Source: Vibrio halioticoli NBRC 102217 (GTDB lineage Bacteria; Pseudomonadota; Gammaproteobacteria; Enterobacterales; Vibrionaceae). Taken from it: a DNA stretch of 64,000 bases. The notes under the pieces were generated by a model. The model worked only from the letters and a program-made list of their open reading frames with translations. It was not told where the DNA came from and made no database searches. The stretch covers positions 62,001 through 126,000 of the forward strand of contig NZ_BAUJ01000005.1 in the NCBI RefSeq assembly GCF_000496695.1, given 5' to 3'. Positions 51,975 to 62,100 of this stretch are shown here, one piece after another; within the stretch, counting starts at the first letter, position 1; every line of letters starts with the position of its first letter. A program made the translations under genes and the position numbers.

Positions 51975-53405
51975 ATGAGTGAAAAAACGTCTAAGTTTAA
52001 CCGTAGGGATTTCTTGAAAGGTAGCGCAGGTGTTGCTGTTGCAGGAATAGGTACTTCTCTTTTCTCAACAAATGCTTTAGCGAGACACCAGCATCACCAT
52101 CCACATCACCCACACTCAACCTTCTCTCACGGCAACTCTTCAGACAAACATTTCTGGAAGAAGGTTCAACAGCAGTTCTCTTTAGCTAAAGGCAATGTCT
52201 ACATGAACATTGGTACAACTGGTTCCATGCCAACCAGTGTGCAAAAAACCTTAACGGAGAATCATGAGCTTGTTGCAAGCTACCCTTGGGATATGCAAAA
52301 CAAATTCGGTAGCTGGCCTTACATGAGCCAAATGGCTGCAGATATTGCACCTGGTTTTGGTGCAGATGAAAACGAAATCGTTCTAAGCCGAAATACAACA
52401 GACGGTATGGTTTCAATTCTTAGCGGTCTTGATTTCAAAGAAGACGATATCATCATCACTACCCACCATGAGCATATCGGTGGTAAATCTCCACTATTTA
52501 CAGCAGCCGATCGCGTAGGCGCTAAAGTTATTGTTGTTGAAATTCCGGTTTACACCGGCGAGAAAAAACTGAAGAAAAAAGACTTCGTTGATGTATTTGC
52601 TGATGCGATCAAAGAGCATAATGCAAACGGCAATGTGCGCTTAGTAATGTTCTCTCACATTACTTACTTAACTGGTACTTTACTACCAGCAAAAGAAATT
52701 TGTGCACTAGCACGTGATAACGGTATCCCTACTTTAGTTGATGCCGCTCATACCATTGGCATGATGAATGTTAACTTGCATGACTTGGATTGTGATTTTT
52801 ACGCAGGTTCTGGCCATAAGTGGCAGTGTGGCCCTGGTGCAACGGGTATCCTTTATGTTCGTCAAGAAGCTGAGCGTTTGATTCGTTTCTGGCCTGCAGA
52901 CCGCCGTCCTTTCTACTTTGTTAACTCATCACTTGGTGAAGATGGTTATCAAACAATGAACTTTGTGACCAGAATGCAATACATCGGCAACGACAACTAC
53001 CCTGCAAAACAAGCTCTAGCTGATACTTGTAAGCTATGGGATGAAATTGGTCGTGATAAAATCGAAGAACGTATTCTAGATCTTAGTGCTTTGTGTAAAG
53101 AAGAGCTAAGCAAAGAATTGCCACACGGTACTCTTTTCTGCCCGCCAGAGCGTGAACTATCAAGTGGTTTAACTGCATTCAACCCATTCTCTGATGACTT
53201 GTCTAACGGCACTCGTCTGACTGAATTCCGTGATCTACTTCGCGAAGAATACGGATACACTATCCGTACCACTAACTTCTCATTGCGTCTAGACGATACT
53301 ACTGCTACTTATGCATTACGTATTTCTACTCACTTATTCCATGATGAAGATGATGTAACGGGTCTAGTGAAAGCGATGGCACATTTGTACAAACGAATGG
53401 CTTAA
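51975..53405 (+). CDS. Tat-exported PLP-dependent class V aminotransferase-like enzyme
   Basis: Periplasmic member of the cysteine desulphurase/isopenicillin N epimerase-like PLP family. The twin-arginine signal is explicit (KFNRRDFLKGSAG, cleavage near NALA-R). A short His-rich stretch follows (seven His in residues 38-47). PLP-binding features are Asp256-His259 (VDAAHTIG) and the Schiff-base Lys282 in SGHKWQCGPGATG. 476 aa. PLP enzymes in the periplasm are rare; PvdN of Pseudomonas pyoverdine maturation is a known Tat-exported example. No siderophore genes are here. Next come a binding protein and a GGDEF-EAL protein, so it may make or remove their ligand. A 10-bp hairpin separates it from the next gene. 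AAGGAAATG precedes the ATG. Confidence 0.88.
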   Translation: MSEKTSKFNRRDFLKGSAGVAVAGIGTSLFSTNALARHQHHHPHHPHSTFSHGNSSDKHFWKKVQQQFSLAKGNVYMNIGTTGSMPTSVQKTLTENHELVASYPWDMQNKFGSWPYMSQMAADIAPGFGADENEIVLSRNTTDGMVSILSGLDFKEDDIIITTHHEHIGGKSPLFTAADRVGAKVIVVEIPVYTGEKKLKKKDFVDVFADAIKEHNANGNVRLVMFSHITYLTGTLLPAKEICALARDNGIPTLVDAAHTIGMMNVNLHDLDCDFYAGSGHKWQCGPGATGILYVRQEAERLIRFWPADRRPFYFVNSSLGEDGYQTMNFVTRMQYIGNDNYPAKQALADTCKLWDEIGRDKIEERILDLSALCKEELSKELPHGTLFCPPERELSSGLTAFNPFSDDLSNGTRLTEFRDLLREEYGYTIRTTNFSLRLDDTTATYALRISTHLFHDEDDVTGLVKAMAHLYKRMA

Positions 53406-53421
53406 TATTTGCTTAACAGTC

Positions 53422-53449
53422 TAGGGCTTACTTGCTAATGTAAGCCCTA
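53422..53449 (+). terminator. intercistronic hairpin after the PLP enzyme gene
   Basis: TAGGGCTTAC and GTAAGCCCTA form a perfect 10-bp stem with an 8-base loop, followed by CTTTATAT. It may terminate part of the transcripts, lowering expression of the downstream sensor genes. Confidence 0.6.
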
Positions 53450-53473
53450 CTTTATATCTCAAGGACGAAGGCA

Positions 53474-54406
53474 ATGATCAAAACAAAGACCATATTCAGC
53501 ATTATAAAGAGTCTTTGCATCGCTTTATTATTTGTTATCAAGCCAAGTTATGCTTATGACTTAGCCGATGTCAAAAAAGCAGGTGTAATTCGCCACATTG
53601 GCATCCCTTACGCCAACTTTGTTAATTATATCAATACAGGTGGCCTCCATACCGCACAGGGCTTAGATGTTGAGCTTATACAAGGCTTTGCTAAATACTT
53701 AGGTGTTGAATACCAATTTGTTCCAAGCACTTGGAACAGCGCTTTTGGCGATCTCACAGGAAAAGAAGCCATTTATAAAAATAACGTCATACAGTACGGT
53801 AAAACAGTGCCGATTACAGGTGATGTAATAGCCAATGGTGCAACCATTCTTCCATGGCGAGAGCAGTTGTTGGATTTCTCTGATGACTACTTCCCTTCTG
53901 CTGTATGGTTAATTTCTCGCGTTGATTCAAAACTACAGCCCATTTCTCCGAGTAATAGTGTAGATAAAGACATTAATACCGTGAAAGCATTGCTCAAAGG
54001 TCAAAATGTGTTAGCTATGGAGCAGACATGCCTAGACCCTAACTTGTACGATCTATACAAAACTGGGGCCAATATCATTCTTCCAGAGAAGGCGCGTAAA
54101 TTAAATGAGATGGTGCCAGCAATATTAAATAATGATGCAGATAACACACTGCTCGATGTTCCGGATACTCTTATTGCGTTAGAAAAATGGCCTGGCGAAA
54201 TTAAAGTTATCGGTCCAATTTCTGAAGAACAGTTTATGGCTGCGGGATTTAGAAAAGACTCACCAAAATTACGCGAAGCTTTTAATGACTACTTAAGAGA
54301 GATTCGACGTAACGGTACTTACAATCAATTAGTTGAAAAATATTATCCTTCCGTCTTTTATTATTACAGTGACTACTTTGAGGCTCACAAAAGTAACGAT
54401 TCATGA
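53474..54406 (+). CDS. periplasmic solute-binding protein, family 3, sensor-type
   Basis: 310-aa exported binding protein: signal peptide ending PSYA, then the SBP family 3 pattern (DLADVKKAGVIRHIGIPYANF, GLDVELIQGFAKYLGVEYQFVPSTWNSAFGDL, NGATILPWREQLLDFSDDYFPSAVWLIS, LREAFNDYLREIRRNGTYNQLVEKYYP). This fold binds amino acids or similar small molecules. No permease or ATPase gene is near. Its stop overlaps the start of a GGDEF-EAL membrane protein gene, so it more likely reports ligand state to that protein than feeds a transporter. V. cholerae NspS (polyamine-binding) with MbaA (GGDEF-EAL) is the closest described arrangement, though NspS is of a different SBP class. Confidence 0.85.
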   Translation: MIKTKTIFSIIKSLCIALLFVIKPSYAYDLADVKKAGVIRHIGIPYANFVNYINTGGLHTAQGLDVELIQGFAKYLGVEYQFVPSTWNSAFGDLTGKEAIYKNNVIQYGKTVPITGDVIANGATILPWREQLLDFSDDYFPSAVWLISRVDSKLQPISPSNSVDKDINTVKALLKGQNVLAMEQTCLDPNLYDLYKTGANIILPEKARKLNEMVPAILNNDADNTLLDVPDTLIALEKWPGEIKVIGPISEEQFMAAGFRKDSPKLREAFNDYLREIRRNGTYNQLVEKYYPSVFYYYSDYFEAHKSNDS

Positions 54407-56700
54407 ACATGAAGCCTAGATTAAATCGCCGAAATGCAATTCTTATGGGAGGATTTCTTCTAGGCGCTTACTTGCTTTTAATGATTATAGTCACTAACGC
54501 AGGGCAAAATCGTCTCAAAGAGTCACAGCTAAACGAATTGAATTTGAATGTTACAATTTATTCAGAATCAATTGGTTACTTCTTTGAGACAGCAAGTAAA
54601 GAAATTCGTGAAGTATCTCAACATAAAACCACGTATACGTTTTTTGCGAACCTCGCTTCCGGTATGTCCATGCAATATGGACTAGGATCAAGCTTGCTTC
54701 AGTTACGTCGTAATTTGATTCGCCATACCACACCAAACCAGCATCTACATGAAAATGCTAAATTCGATCGCATGCTATTGGTAGGTTTCAATTCAAACAT
54801 TATTGCAGACTCCAATCCCAAAATTCCGTTTGATATAGACAGTATTCCCTTTCAAACAATGCAAACCATCGACCATAAAATCGATATTGTGGCAAAAGAT
54901 GGTCATATCACTATTCGAGCACTGCAAAACGTTTACTTAAACGGTGAACTGGTCGGAATTGTCGTCGGTGATATAAAAACAACGGCCATTATTAATCTGC
55001 TAACCACTCAAGAATACCAACTCAGTAATAGCCGACTCTCACTATCAACAGATGCAGGCTCATTACCTATTTGGGACACTTTTGATTCCTCAGCAAGTTA
55101 CCGCTCAAATACTTTGTACTTTAATAAGAAAGTGGCTAATACCCCTTTTAATATACATGCATGGTTTGCACCAATATCAGAAAGCCAGATCATAACTTCA
55201 ACTTGGTTTACCATCGCACTCTCTTTCTTGGCAGTACCTGTTATTTTTGGCCTGTATTACTCTTTGCGTATTAACAATACCAACTTAGTACTCACCACTA
55301 AAATTGAAGAAACCCATAGCCAACAAGCAGTATTAACACGACAGAACCACCGCCTTAAAACAGAGATAGACAGACGTAAAATGTTTGAAAAGGAACTGGC
55401 TTATCAAGCCAGTCACGATATTTTAACTGGCTTATCTAACCGAAAATCAGGCGATGAAAAACTGAAGCATGCCTTGTTACAAGCCAAGCGAGATGATGTG
55501 AATGTTTTAGTCATGTTCATTGACCTTGATGACTTTAAGCAAATCAACGACACGTTAGGACACTTAGCGGGCGATAAACTGCTAGTACAAACAGCCAAAC
55601 GTTTGCGCCAATCGGTACGAAAAACAGATGTTGTTGCGCGCATTGGAGGGGATGAATTTTTACTGGTTATCCCTAACTTAGACTCTGAAAAAGAAGCTCA
55701 AACTTTAGCTTCTAAGCTGTTAACTATCTTTGAACAACCTTTTCAGCTTAACGGAAGTCAATTTTTTATCTCCACCAGCATTGGTATGTCCATTTACCCT
55801 CAAGATGGTAAAACGACAGAAGAGCTAATGGCACATGCCGATATTGCGATGTATCGAGTAAAAAAAGAAGGTCGAAATGGCTTTAGCTTCTACGAAGCAA
55901 GCATGAATACCGATGTACAAAGAAGCTTGGATATTGATGCTAGGCTACGTCAAGCAATTAACGATAATAAATTAGAGATCTACTATCAGCCGATTATTGA
56001 TCTAGAAAGTAAAAAAATCACCGGCGCTGAAGCCTTAATGCGATGGTGGGATGACAAACTTGGCTTTGTACCGCCAGATGAATTTATTCCCATTGCAGAG
56101 AGAAATGGGCTTATCCATAAGTTAGGGCATATGGCGCTACATACAGCCTGTCACCAAGCTCAACAATGGCAAGCCATTCAACCGCTTTCCATTGCTGTAA
56201 ACTTTTCTGCGGCTCAATTTAGGCAACAAGACTCATTAATTGAAACTATCTTAACTGCACTGAGTAATTCAGGCTTAGATGCCAACTTACTCGATATTGA
56301 AATTACGGAAAGCTTACTCTTTAACAACAACATCGAAACTGTGCAGATATTAGAAGAAATCAAACGAATTGGCGCGCACTTTTCTATTGATGATTTTGGT
56401 ACTGGATATTCAGCGTTGAGTTATCTGCAGAAATTTCCGTTCAGTAAGTTAAAGATCGATCGTTCGTTCCTGCAGGATATGGAAACCAACCCTTCTTCGC
56501 AAGAACTGGTCAACGCCATTATTGCTATGGCAAAAGCTCTTGGACTTAAAGTGGTTGCAGAGGGTGTTGAAACTCAATGGGATCAAAACTATTTAAAAAC
56601 ACAGCATTGTGAATTTTCCCAAGGATATTACTACAGTAAAGCACTCTCTAAAGAAGACTTTGAGGCGCTCTTATTACAACATAATCCAAACGTTACCTAA
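54403..56700 (+). CDS. membrane-bound GGDEF-EAL cyclic-di-GMP enzyme
   Basis: 765-aa inner-membrane protein. TM1 lies at about 13-31 and TM2 at about 264-286, with a periplasmic sensor region between (32-263). The cytoplasmic GGDEF domain has the intact GGDEF motif (415-419), and an RxxD inhibitory site (Arg406-Asp409) exactly five residues ahead. The EAL domain has EAL at 543-545, then DDFGTGYSALSYL, KIDRSFL and VVAEGVET. Both diguanylate cyclase and phosphodiesterase activity are possible. No PAS or HAMP domain is seen. ATG at 54403 overlaps the binding-protein stop (ATGA), so the two are coupled and probably act as a receptor pair. Confidence 0.93.
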   Translation: MNMKPRLNRRNAILMGGFLLGAYLLLMIIVTNAGQNRLKESQLNELNLNVTIYSESIGYFFETASKEIREVSQHKTTYTFFANLASGMSMQYGLGSSLLQLRRNLIRHTTPNQHLHENAKFDRMLLVGFNSNIIADSNPKIPFDIDSIPFQTMQTIDHKIDIVAKDGHITIRALQNVYLNGELVGIVVGDIKTTAIINLLTTQEYQLSNSRLSLSTDAGSLPIWDTFDSSASYRSNTLYFNKKVANTPFNIHAWFAPISESQIITSTWFTIALSFLAVPVIFGLYYSLRINNTNLVLTTKIEETHSQQAVLTRQNHRLKTEIDRRKMFEKELAYQASHDILTGLSNRKSGDEKLKHALLQAKRDDVNVLVMFIDLDDFKQINDTLGHLAGDKLLVQTAKRLRQSVRKTDVVARIGGDEFLLVIPNLDSEKEAQTLASKLLTIFEQPFQLNGSQFFISTSIGMSIYPQDGKTTEELMAHADIAMYRVKKEGRNGFSFYEASMNTDVQRSLDIDARLRQAINDNKLEIYYQPIIDLESKKITGAEALMRWWDDKLGFVPPDEFIPIAERNGLIHKLGHMALHTACHQAQQWQAIQPLSIAVNFSAAQFRQQDSLIETILTALSNSGLDANLLDIEITESLLFNNNIETVQILEEIKRIGAHFSIDDFGTGYSALSYLQKFPFSKLKIDRSFLQDMETNPSSQELVNAIIAMAKALGLKVVAEGVETQWDQNYLKTQHCEFSQGYYYSKALSKEDFEALLLQHNPNVT

Positions 56701-56720
56701 GGTGTTCGTCCTTATCTGTT

Positions 56721-56747
56721 AGGCATTAGGTGTTTTACCTAATGCCT
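56721..56747 (+). terminator. possible terminator after the GGDEF-EAL gene
   Basis: AGGCATTAGGT and ACCTAATGCCT form a perfect 11-bp stem with a 5-base loop, 21 bp after the stop; there is no T-tract. Confidence 0.55.
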
Positions 56748-56867
56748 GCAGTATCTTCACTTTCAAGCTCTCGATTCTCCTCCTCTTCTAATGCCACTCT
56801 CACTCTTTGCGCTCATGCATTTATATAGTTTTGTCAGTGCGATTTATACGTAGATCTATTTTGTAAC

Positions 56868-56895
56868 TTGCGTCTCAAGCAAAGTTAAATATACT
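56868..56895 (+). promoter_or_regulatory. imu promoter (-35/-10)
   Basis: TTGCGT (56868-56873) and TATACT (56890-56895) are spaced by 16 bp. The -10 hexamer overlaps the left end of the LexA box. Confidence 0.6.
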
Positions 56896-56909
56896 GTATA
56901 TATATACAG
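56894..56909. promoter_or_regulatory. LexA (SOS) box of the imu operon
   Basis: CTGTATATATATACAG is a perfect match to the E. coli LexA consensus CTGT(AT)4ACAG. It ends 9 bp before the imuA ATG, so LexA would block both the -10 region and early transcription. Confidence 0.95.
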
Positions 56910-56918
56910 GTATTTATT

Positions 56919-57593
56919 ATGCAAAATATTATTGATTTATTACAACGTAAGCAATTGATTTGGAAGGGTTCAGAGCAAAGTATCCCTTTAATTAACCAAG
57001 CTTCTTACTTTAGTGAATGGGATAAACAGCTAGAAGGTTTTCCCAAAATGGGGCTCATGGAGATCCAATCTGAATTTGGTATTGGTGAGTTGCGTTTACT
57101 AACACCTATGTTGCAATCTACTGTTCAAGATCGCACTTTAGTATTGATTAACCCACCTGCACTACCATGTGCTCATTATTTTGAAGCCGAAGGCATCGCG
57201 CCTCACAATGTCTTAGTTATAAACAGCACAAAACACGACTTATGGGCCGCCGAGCAATGCTTAAAAAGCGGCAGTTGCGCCTGTGTGTGCTTATGGCACC
57301 CACAGCTTGAAGTTCATCAAGCAAGGCGTTTACAAATTGCGGCTGAAAAAGGCCGAGCATTAAACGTACATTTTAATCTCGACCGCCAAAATAGTTGCTC
57401 ATTACCTATTCCTCTTAGCGTACAACTCAACGCAACAGAAAACGGCATTAAAGTGAATGTCATTAAACGCCGCGGAGGATGGCAACAACAAGCCTTTACT
57501 GTCGATTTAAGCCATCGCTGGCCACAACTTTGTACTCAAAAACCTTTACACCAAGTCATTCCTTTCCCTCGACACAAGAGGCAGCACGCATGA
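56919..57593 (+). CDS. imuA: ImuA (SulA/RecA-like) protein of the SOS mutagenesis cassette
   Basis: 224-aa RecA-like protein of the ImuA/SulA group. It has LLQRKQLIWKGSEQ at the start, GLMEIQSEFGIGELRLLTPML in the place of the RecA nucleotide region, and VLVINSTKHDLWAAEQCLKSGSCACVCLW typical of ImuA. The Walker A motif is not intact, as usual for gamma-proteobacterial ImuA. First gene of the imuA-imuB-dnaE2 cassette. AGG lies in the right half of the LexA box upstream of the ATG. Its stop overlaps the imuB start. Confidence 0.88.
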   Translation: MQNIIDLLQRKQLIWKGSEQSIPLINQASYFSEWDKQLEGFPKMGLMEIQSEFGIGELRLLTPMLQSTVQDRTLVLINPPALPCAHYFEAEGIAPHNVLVINSTKHDLWAAEQCLKSGSCACVCLWHPQLEVHQARRLQIAAEKGRALNVHFNLDRQNSCSLPIPLSVQLNATENGIKVNVIKRRGGWQQQAFTVDLSHRWPQLCTQKPLHQVIPFPRHKRQHA

Positions 57594-59092
57594 ATCTTTG
57601 GTTGTATATCCATTTTCCAAAACTGCAATTAGATACGCTGTTTGCTGACTCGACTTTAGATTCCGCTACAAGCTCTAAAGTTGCGTTCGATCCTCAAGCA
57701 AAAAATGAGCTTAACAATCAACCTTTACACCATCAACTTATACACAGCCAGCCAAAGCACAGCCCCGCTATTTGTATAGTTGATCAACACAAGATCATAC
57801 AACTCAATCAAGCCGCTTCTGATAAAGGCATAAAATTAGGAATGGGGTTAGGTAGCGCCGCTTCACTGTGCGCTGAGCTGCAAGTATTTCCTTATCAACA
57901 ACAAATAGAAATGGATACATTACAGCAAATTGCACAATGGCTATATGTGTATACCTCTGACATTACGCTATTCACAGAGCAAGGCTTGCTACTGAAAGTC
58001 TCCAATATGTTAACCCTATATCGTAACCTCGATAGTTACTGGAAAACTATCTCACAACACCTTAATCAACTGCATCTGCACTATCATTATGCGACCGCAT
58101 TCTCGCCACTTGCAGCCAAATTGTTAGCCGAAACTCACTGTGATCGTATCACTGATGACCCAGATGTAATTGAGCAGTCCATTTTACAGCGCCCACTTAT
58201 TGCCACCGAACTTAGCGCAGCAAATATCGAGAAGCTCGCTCGTATTGGTGTACATAATTTAACGCAACTTACTGCTCTCAATATGACGGACATTGCACGC
58301 CGCTTTGATATCCAAGTCGTCAACTATGTGGGGCGACTACTCGGTCAATTTAAGCACCCGGTACAGTATTATCATCCGCCCGCTCACTTTAATCAGCACC
58401 TTAATTTATTATATGAAATCGAACATACGCATTGCTTAATCGCACCATTAACCCGCTTATTAGGACAAATGGAAAGCTTTTTAAAGCTCAGAGATAAAGT
58501 GGCTTACGAAATTCAGCTTAGCCTTTACCAAAGGGATCAATCACTGCAGGAAATCACCTTCTATTCCGCCATTGGTGATTATCTTTCTGATAAGTGGCTA
58601 GCACTGTCTACACTAACACTTGAATCGACTCAGATCAGTTCACCTATTTTGTCGATTCGCTTACAAGTGATACGTATGGGAGAAACACCGGCGACCAACA
58701 CTGATCTATTTGATCAGCACACGGGGGAAACATCACCTTTAGAGCTACTTTCCTTATTACAAGCCAAGCTAGGCAAAGACGCAGTACAAGGTATTGCCTC
58801 TAATCACGATCCTAGACCTGAAATTAGTAGCACTTATATCCCTGCTTTTTCAAAGCCAGAAAAACACACCACACAAACAAAGCTCAGCCGCCCTAGCTTT
58901 ATCTACTCCAAACCTAAACCTCTTCATAGCAAAGTTGAAATCATCCAAGGTCCAGAGCGTATTCATAGCGGATGGTGGGATGGCAATTCGATTAATCGAG
59001 ATTACTTTGTGGCAAGAGAACACACTGGTCGCTGGTTATGGATATACAAAAACCCAGCCAAGGAATGGTTTATTCAAGGAGTGTTTAGCTAA
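57590..59092 (+). CDS. imuB: ImuB, Y-family polymerase-like adaptor
   Basis: 500-aa Y-family DNA polymerase homologue that should act as a scaffold linking DnaE2 to the beta clamp. The start MNLWLYIHFPKLQLD shows the family N-terminus, but the first catalytic Asp (DxDxF-type) is replaced by His-Phe-Pro, and the second acidic pair is absent around GLLLKVSN. It is therefore catalytically inactive, the norm for ImuB. The HhH and little-finger regions follow (IEKLARIGVHNLTQL). ATG at 57590 is fixed by the ATGA overlap with imuA; the frame is open upstream within imuA but has no start signal. Confidence 0.92.
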   Translation: MNLWLYIHFPKLQLDTLFADSTLDSATSSKVAFDPQAKNELNNQPLHHQLIHSQPKHSPAICIVDQHKIIQLNQAASDKGIKLGMGLGSAASLCAELQVFPYQQQIEMDTLQQIAQWLYVYTSDITLFTEQGLLLKVSNMLTLYRNLDSYWKTISQHLNQLHLHYHYATAFSPLAAKLLAETHCDRITDDPDVIEQSILQRPLIATELSAANIEKLARIGVHNLTQLTALNMTDIARRFDIQVVNYVGRLLGQFKHPVQYYHPPAHFNQHLNLLYEIEHTHCLIAPLTRLLGQMESFLKLRDKVAYEIQLSLYQRDQSLQEITFYSAIGDYLSDKWLALSTLTLESTQISSPILSIRLQVIRMGETPATNTDLFDQHTGETSPLELLSLLQAKLGKDAVQGIASNHDPRPEISSTYIPAFSKPEKHTTQTKLSRPSFIYSKPKPLHSKVEIIQGPERIHSGWWDGNSINRDYFVAREHTGRWLWIYKNPAKEWFIQGVFS

Positions 59093-59140
59093 TGTCTTAT
59101 CCATACATATTGAGCCATTCAACGGTAGTGTGTATCTAAA

Positions 59141-62100
59141 ATGAACATGTCTACAGTTAAATATGCTGAGCTTTTTTGCCAGAGTAATTTTTCATTTTTA
59201 ACCGGAGCCTCGCACCCCGAAGAACTCATTACACAAGCTGACTTTCTGGGCTATTCAGCGCTGGCTATAACCGATGAGTGCTCTTTAGCTGGCGTTGTTA
59301 GAGCGCATACTACAATTAAGAATAAGCAACTTAACATCAAGCTTATCGTCGGTAGTATGTTTTGGTTAGATCAAGAGTGTCAGATCGTACTGTTGTGTCC
59401 AAACCAACAAGCCTATGCTGAGTTGGCTCGTATCATCACTAACGCGCGCAGGCGTAGTGATAAAGGTAAGTATTCACTATCACAATGGGATGTTTTATCT
59501 ATTAAGCACTGCTTTATTATCTGGGTGCCACAGATGAAAGAATATGACCACCAATGGGCAAAGTGGTTAACTAAACAACACAGCGCGCGAGTGTGGTTGG
59601 GGTTACAAAGACACCTCACCAATACAGATAAGCAATACTTACAATATAATCAAAAGCTAGCCCATCAGTACGCCATTCCTATCACTGCCTGTGGCGGGGT
59701 ATTGATGCATAACGCCACTCGTCTTCCACTGCAACACACTCTTGTCGCAATCAAACATAATTCCACGGTAACAAGCATAAGTGAGCACCTACTGACCAAT
59801 GCAGAGCGAACCCTGCGTAATAAACCTAAATTGAGCAAACTCTTCCGTAAGGAGTGGCTAGAAGAAGCCCACAATATCGCCAGTCGCTGTTGTTTTAATT
59901 TGGCCAGTTTAGGCTATCAATATCCTGCCGAAATCGTCCCTGACTCTGTAACGCCATTTGCCCATTTATGTCACTTGGTCAATCAAGGTAAACAACTGCG
60001 GTTTCCTCATGGAGTTCCTGAAAACGTTCAGATCACCATAGATAAAGAACTCAAACTCATTGATGAGCTTAATTACGCCCATTTTTTCTTAACCATTCAT
60101 GATGTGGTGATGTTTGCCAAACAAAAGAAGATTTTGTATCAAGGTAGAGGCTCTGCAGCAAACTCTGTGGTGTGTTATTGCTTAGAAATCACCTCAGTCG
60201 ATCCTAGACAAATCTCAGTACTGTTTGAGCGTTTTATTAGTAAAGAGCGCAATGAGCCGCCCGATATTGATGTAGATTTTGAACATCACCGTCGTGAAGA
60301 AGTGATTCAATATATTTATCAAAAATATGGACGTGAGCGAGCAGCTCTTGCCGCTACCGTCATTAGCTATCGGCTAAAAAGTGCCATTAGAGAAGTAGGT
60401 AAAGCATTAGCCATAGATGAAACTCAGCTCGACTTTTTCATAAAGAACATTAACCGTCGTGATGTCGGTTTAAATTGGCAAGCACAAATTTATGAGCTGG
60501 GATTAAAGCCCGATTCTTTAAAAGGACAGCTCTTTATACAATTGGTCGATGAAATCATCGGCTTTCCTCGCCATTTATCGCAACACGTGGGCGGTTTTGT
60601 TATTTCAGCTGGTCCCTTATATGAATTAGTACCAGTAGAAAACGCTGCTATGCCTGAGCGTACTATTATCCAGTGGGATAAAGATGATTTAGAGAGTTTA
60701 GGGTTACTAAAAGTTGATGTACTTGCTTTAGGAATGCTAAGTGCCATCAGACGTTGTTTTCAGTTAATTGAACGTCATCATCAACGACAACTTAGTATTG
60801 CTGATATCACACGCCTACAAGACGATCCAAATGTGTATGCCATGCTACAAAAGGCCGACACTATAGGTGTTTTTCAAATAGAATCACGAGCTCAAATGAG
60901 CATGTTACCGCGCCTTAAACCACGTTGTTATTATGACTTAGTCATTCAAATTGCCATTGTCAGACCGGGCCCGATACAAGGCGATATGATTCACCCTTAC
61001 TTAAAGCGCAGAAATGGCGAACAAGCCATTTCGTACCCTTCTAAAGAGGTCGAAAGTGTCCTCTCAAGAACCTTAGGCGTACCTATATTTCAAGAACAAG
61101 TCATTAAACTGGCGATGGTGGCGGCAGGATTTAGTGGTGGTGAAGCCGACCAACTGCGCCGCGCTATGGCTGCTTGGAAAAAAAATGGCGATTTATTTAA
61201 GTTTCGCGATAAGTTAATTTCAGGGATGCTCTGTCGTGGTTATGAGCAGAGCTTTGCCGAGCAAATATTTGCACAGATTTGTGGTTTTGGTGAGTATGGG
61301 TTTCCGGAAAGTCACTCCGCCTCTTTTGCTGTGCTTGCTTATTGCTCTGCTTGGCTCAAATGCTACTATCCTGCCGAGTTTTACACAGCCCTACTCAATA
61401 GTCAGCCAATGGGGTTTTATTCATCTAACCAGCTATTACAAGATGCCAAACGACATGGCGTTAATGTGCACCCCATCAGTATCAACCAATCTAATGACGA
61501 GCACAGCATAGTCAGAAACAATAATATAAGTAGTATTCAATTGGGTTTAAAACTGATCAAAGGACTCTCTCAAAACAGCCGAGAGCAACTGCTGGCAGCA
61601 CGTCCAACCAAAGGGTTTACTCATATCCAGCAAATCAAAAATATTGGCATCAATCGGCAACAGTTGCATGCTCTTACCTCCGCTAATGCACTGTATGCGC
61701 TTACTGGTGATCGCTATTCCACTCGTTGGCAATTAATGGATTCCGTTGAAGATCTACCACTGTTTAACCAGCCATCATTTAACCGAAGACAAGACGAGCC
61801 AATTAAACATGGCTATACCTTTCAAACCAATGATTACGAAGCATTAATCGAGGACTATTCCGCCACTGGACTATCCCTAAACCAACACCCCATTACCCTG
61901 CTCGAAAAAGAGAATAAGTTAGGTAAGTTCATTCGACAAAATCAATTGATCCACCAACCTCATCAATCAATGGTCACGGTAGTCGGTGTGGTCACTGGCA
62001 GACAATCACCTCATACCGCTGGAGGGATTACCTTTTTCACTTTAGAAGATGATACTGGCAACATAAATGTGGTGGTGTGGCAAGCAACCGCCAGAGCACA

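Noticed and set aside
51975-53405. Cysteine desulphurase (IscS/SufS) or a siderophore-maturation enzyme of the PvdN type
   Set aside because: A Tat signal excludes a cytosolic Fe-S role, and no siderophore synthesis genes are in the window; only the fold and export route resemble PvdN.
53474-54406. Component of an amino acid ABC importer
   Set aside because: No permease or ATPase gene is adjacent; the gene is coupled to a GGDEF-EAL receptor gene instead.
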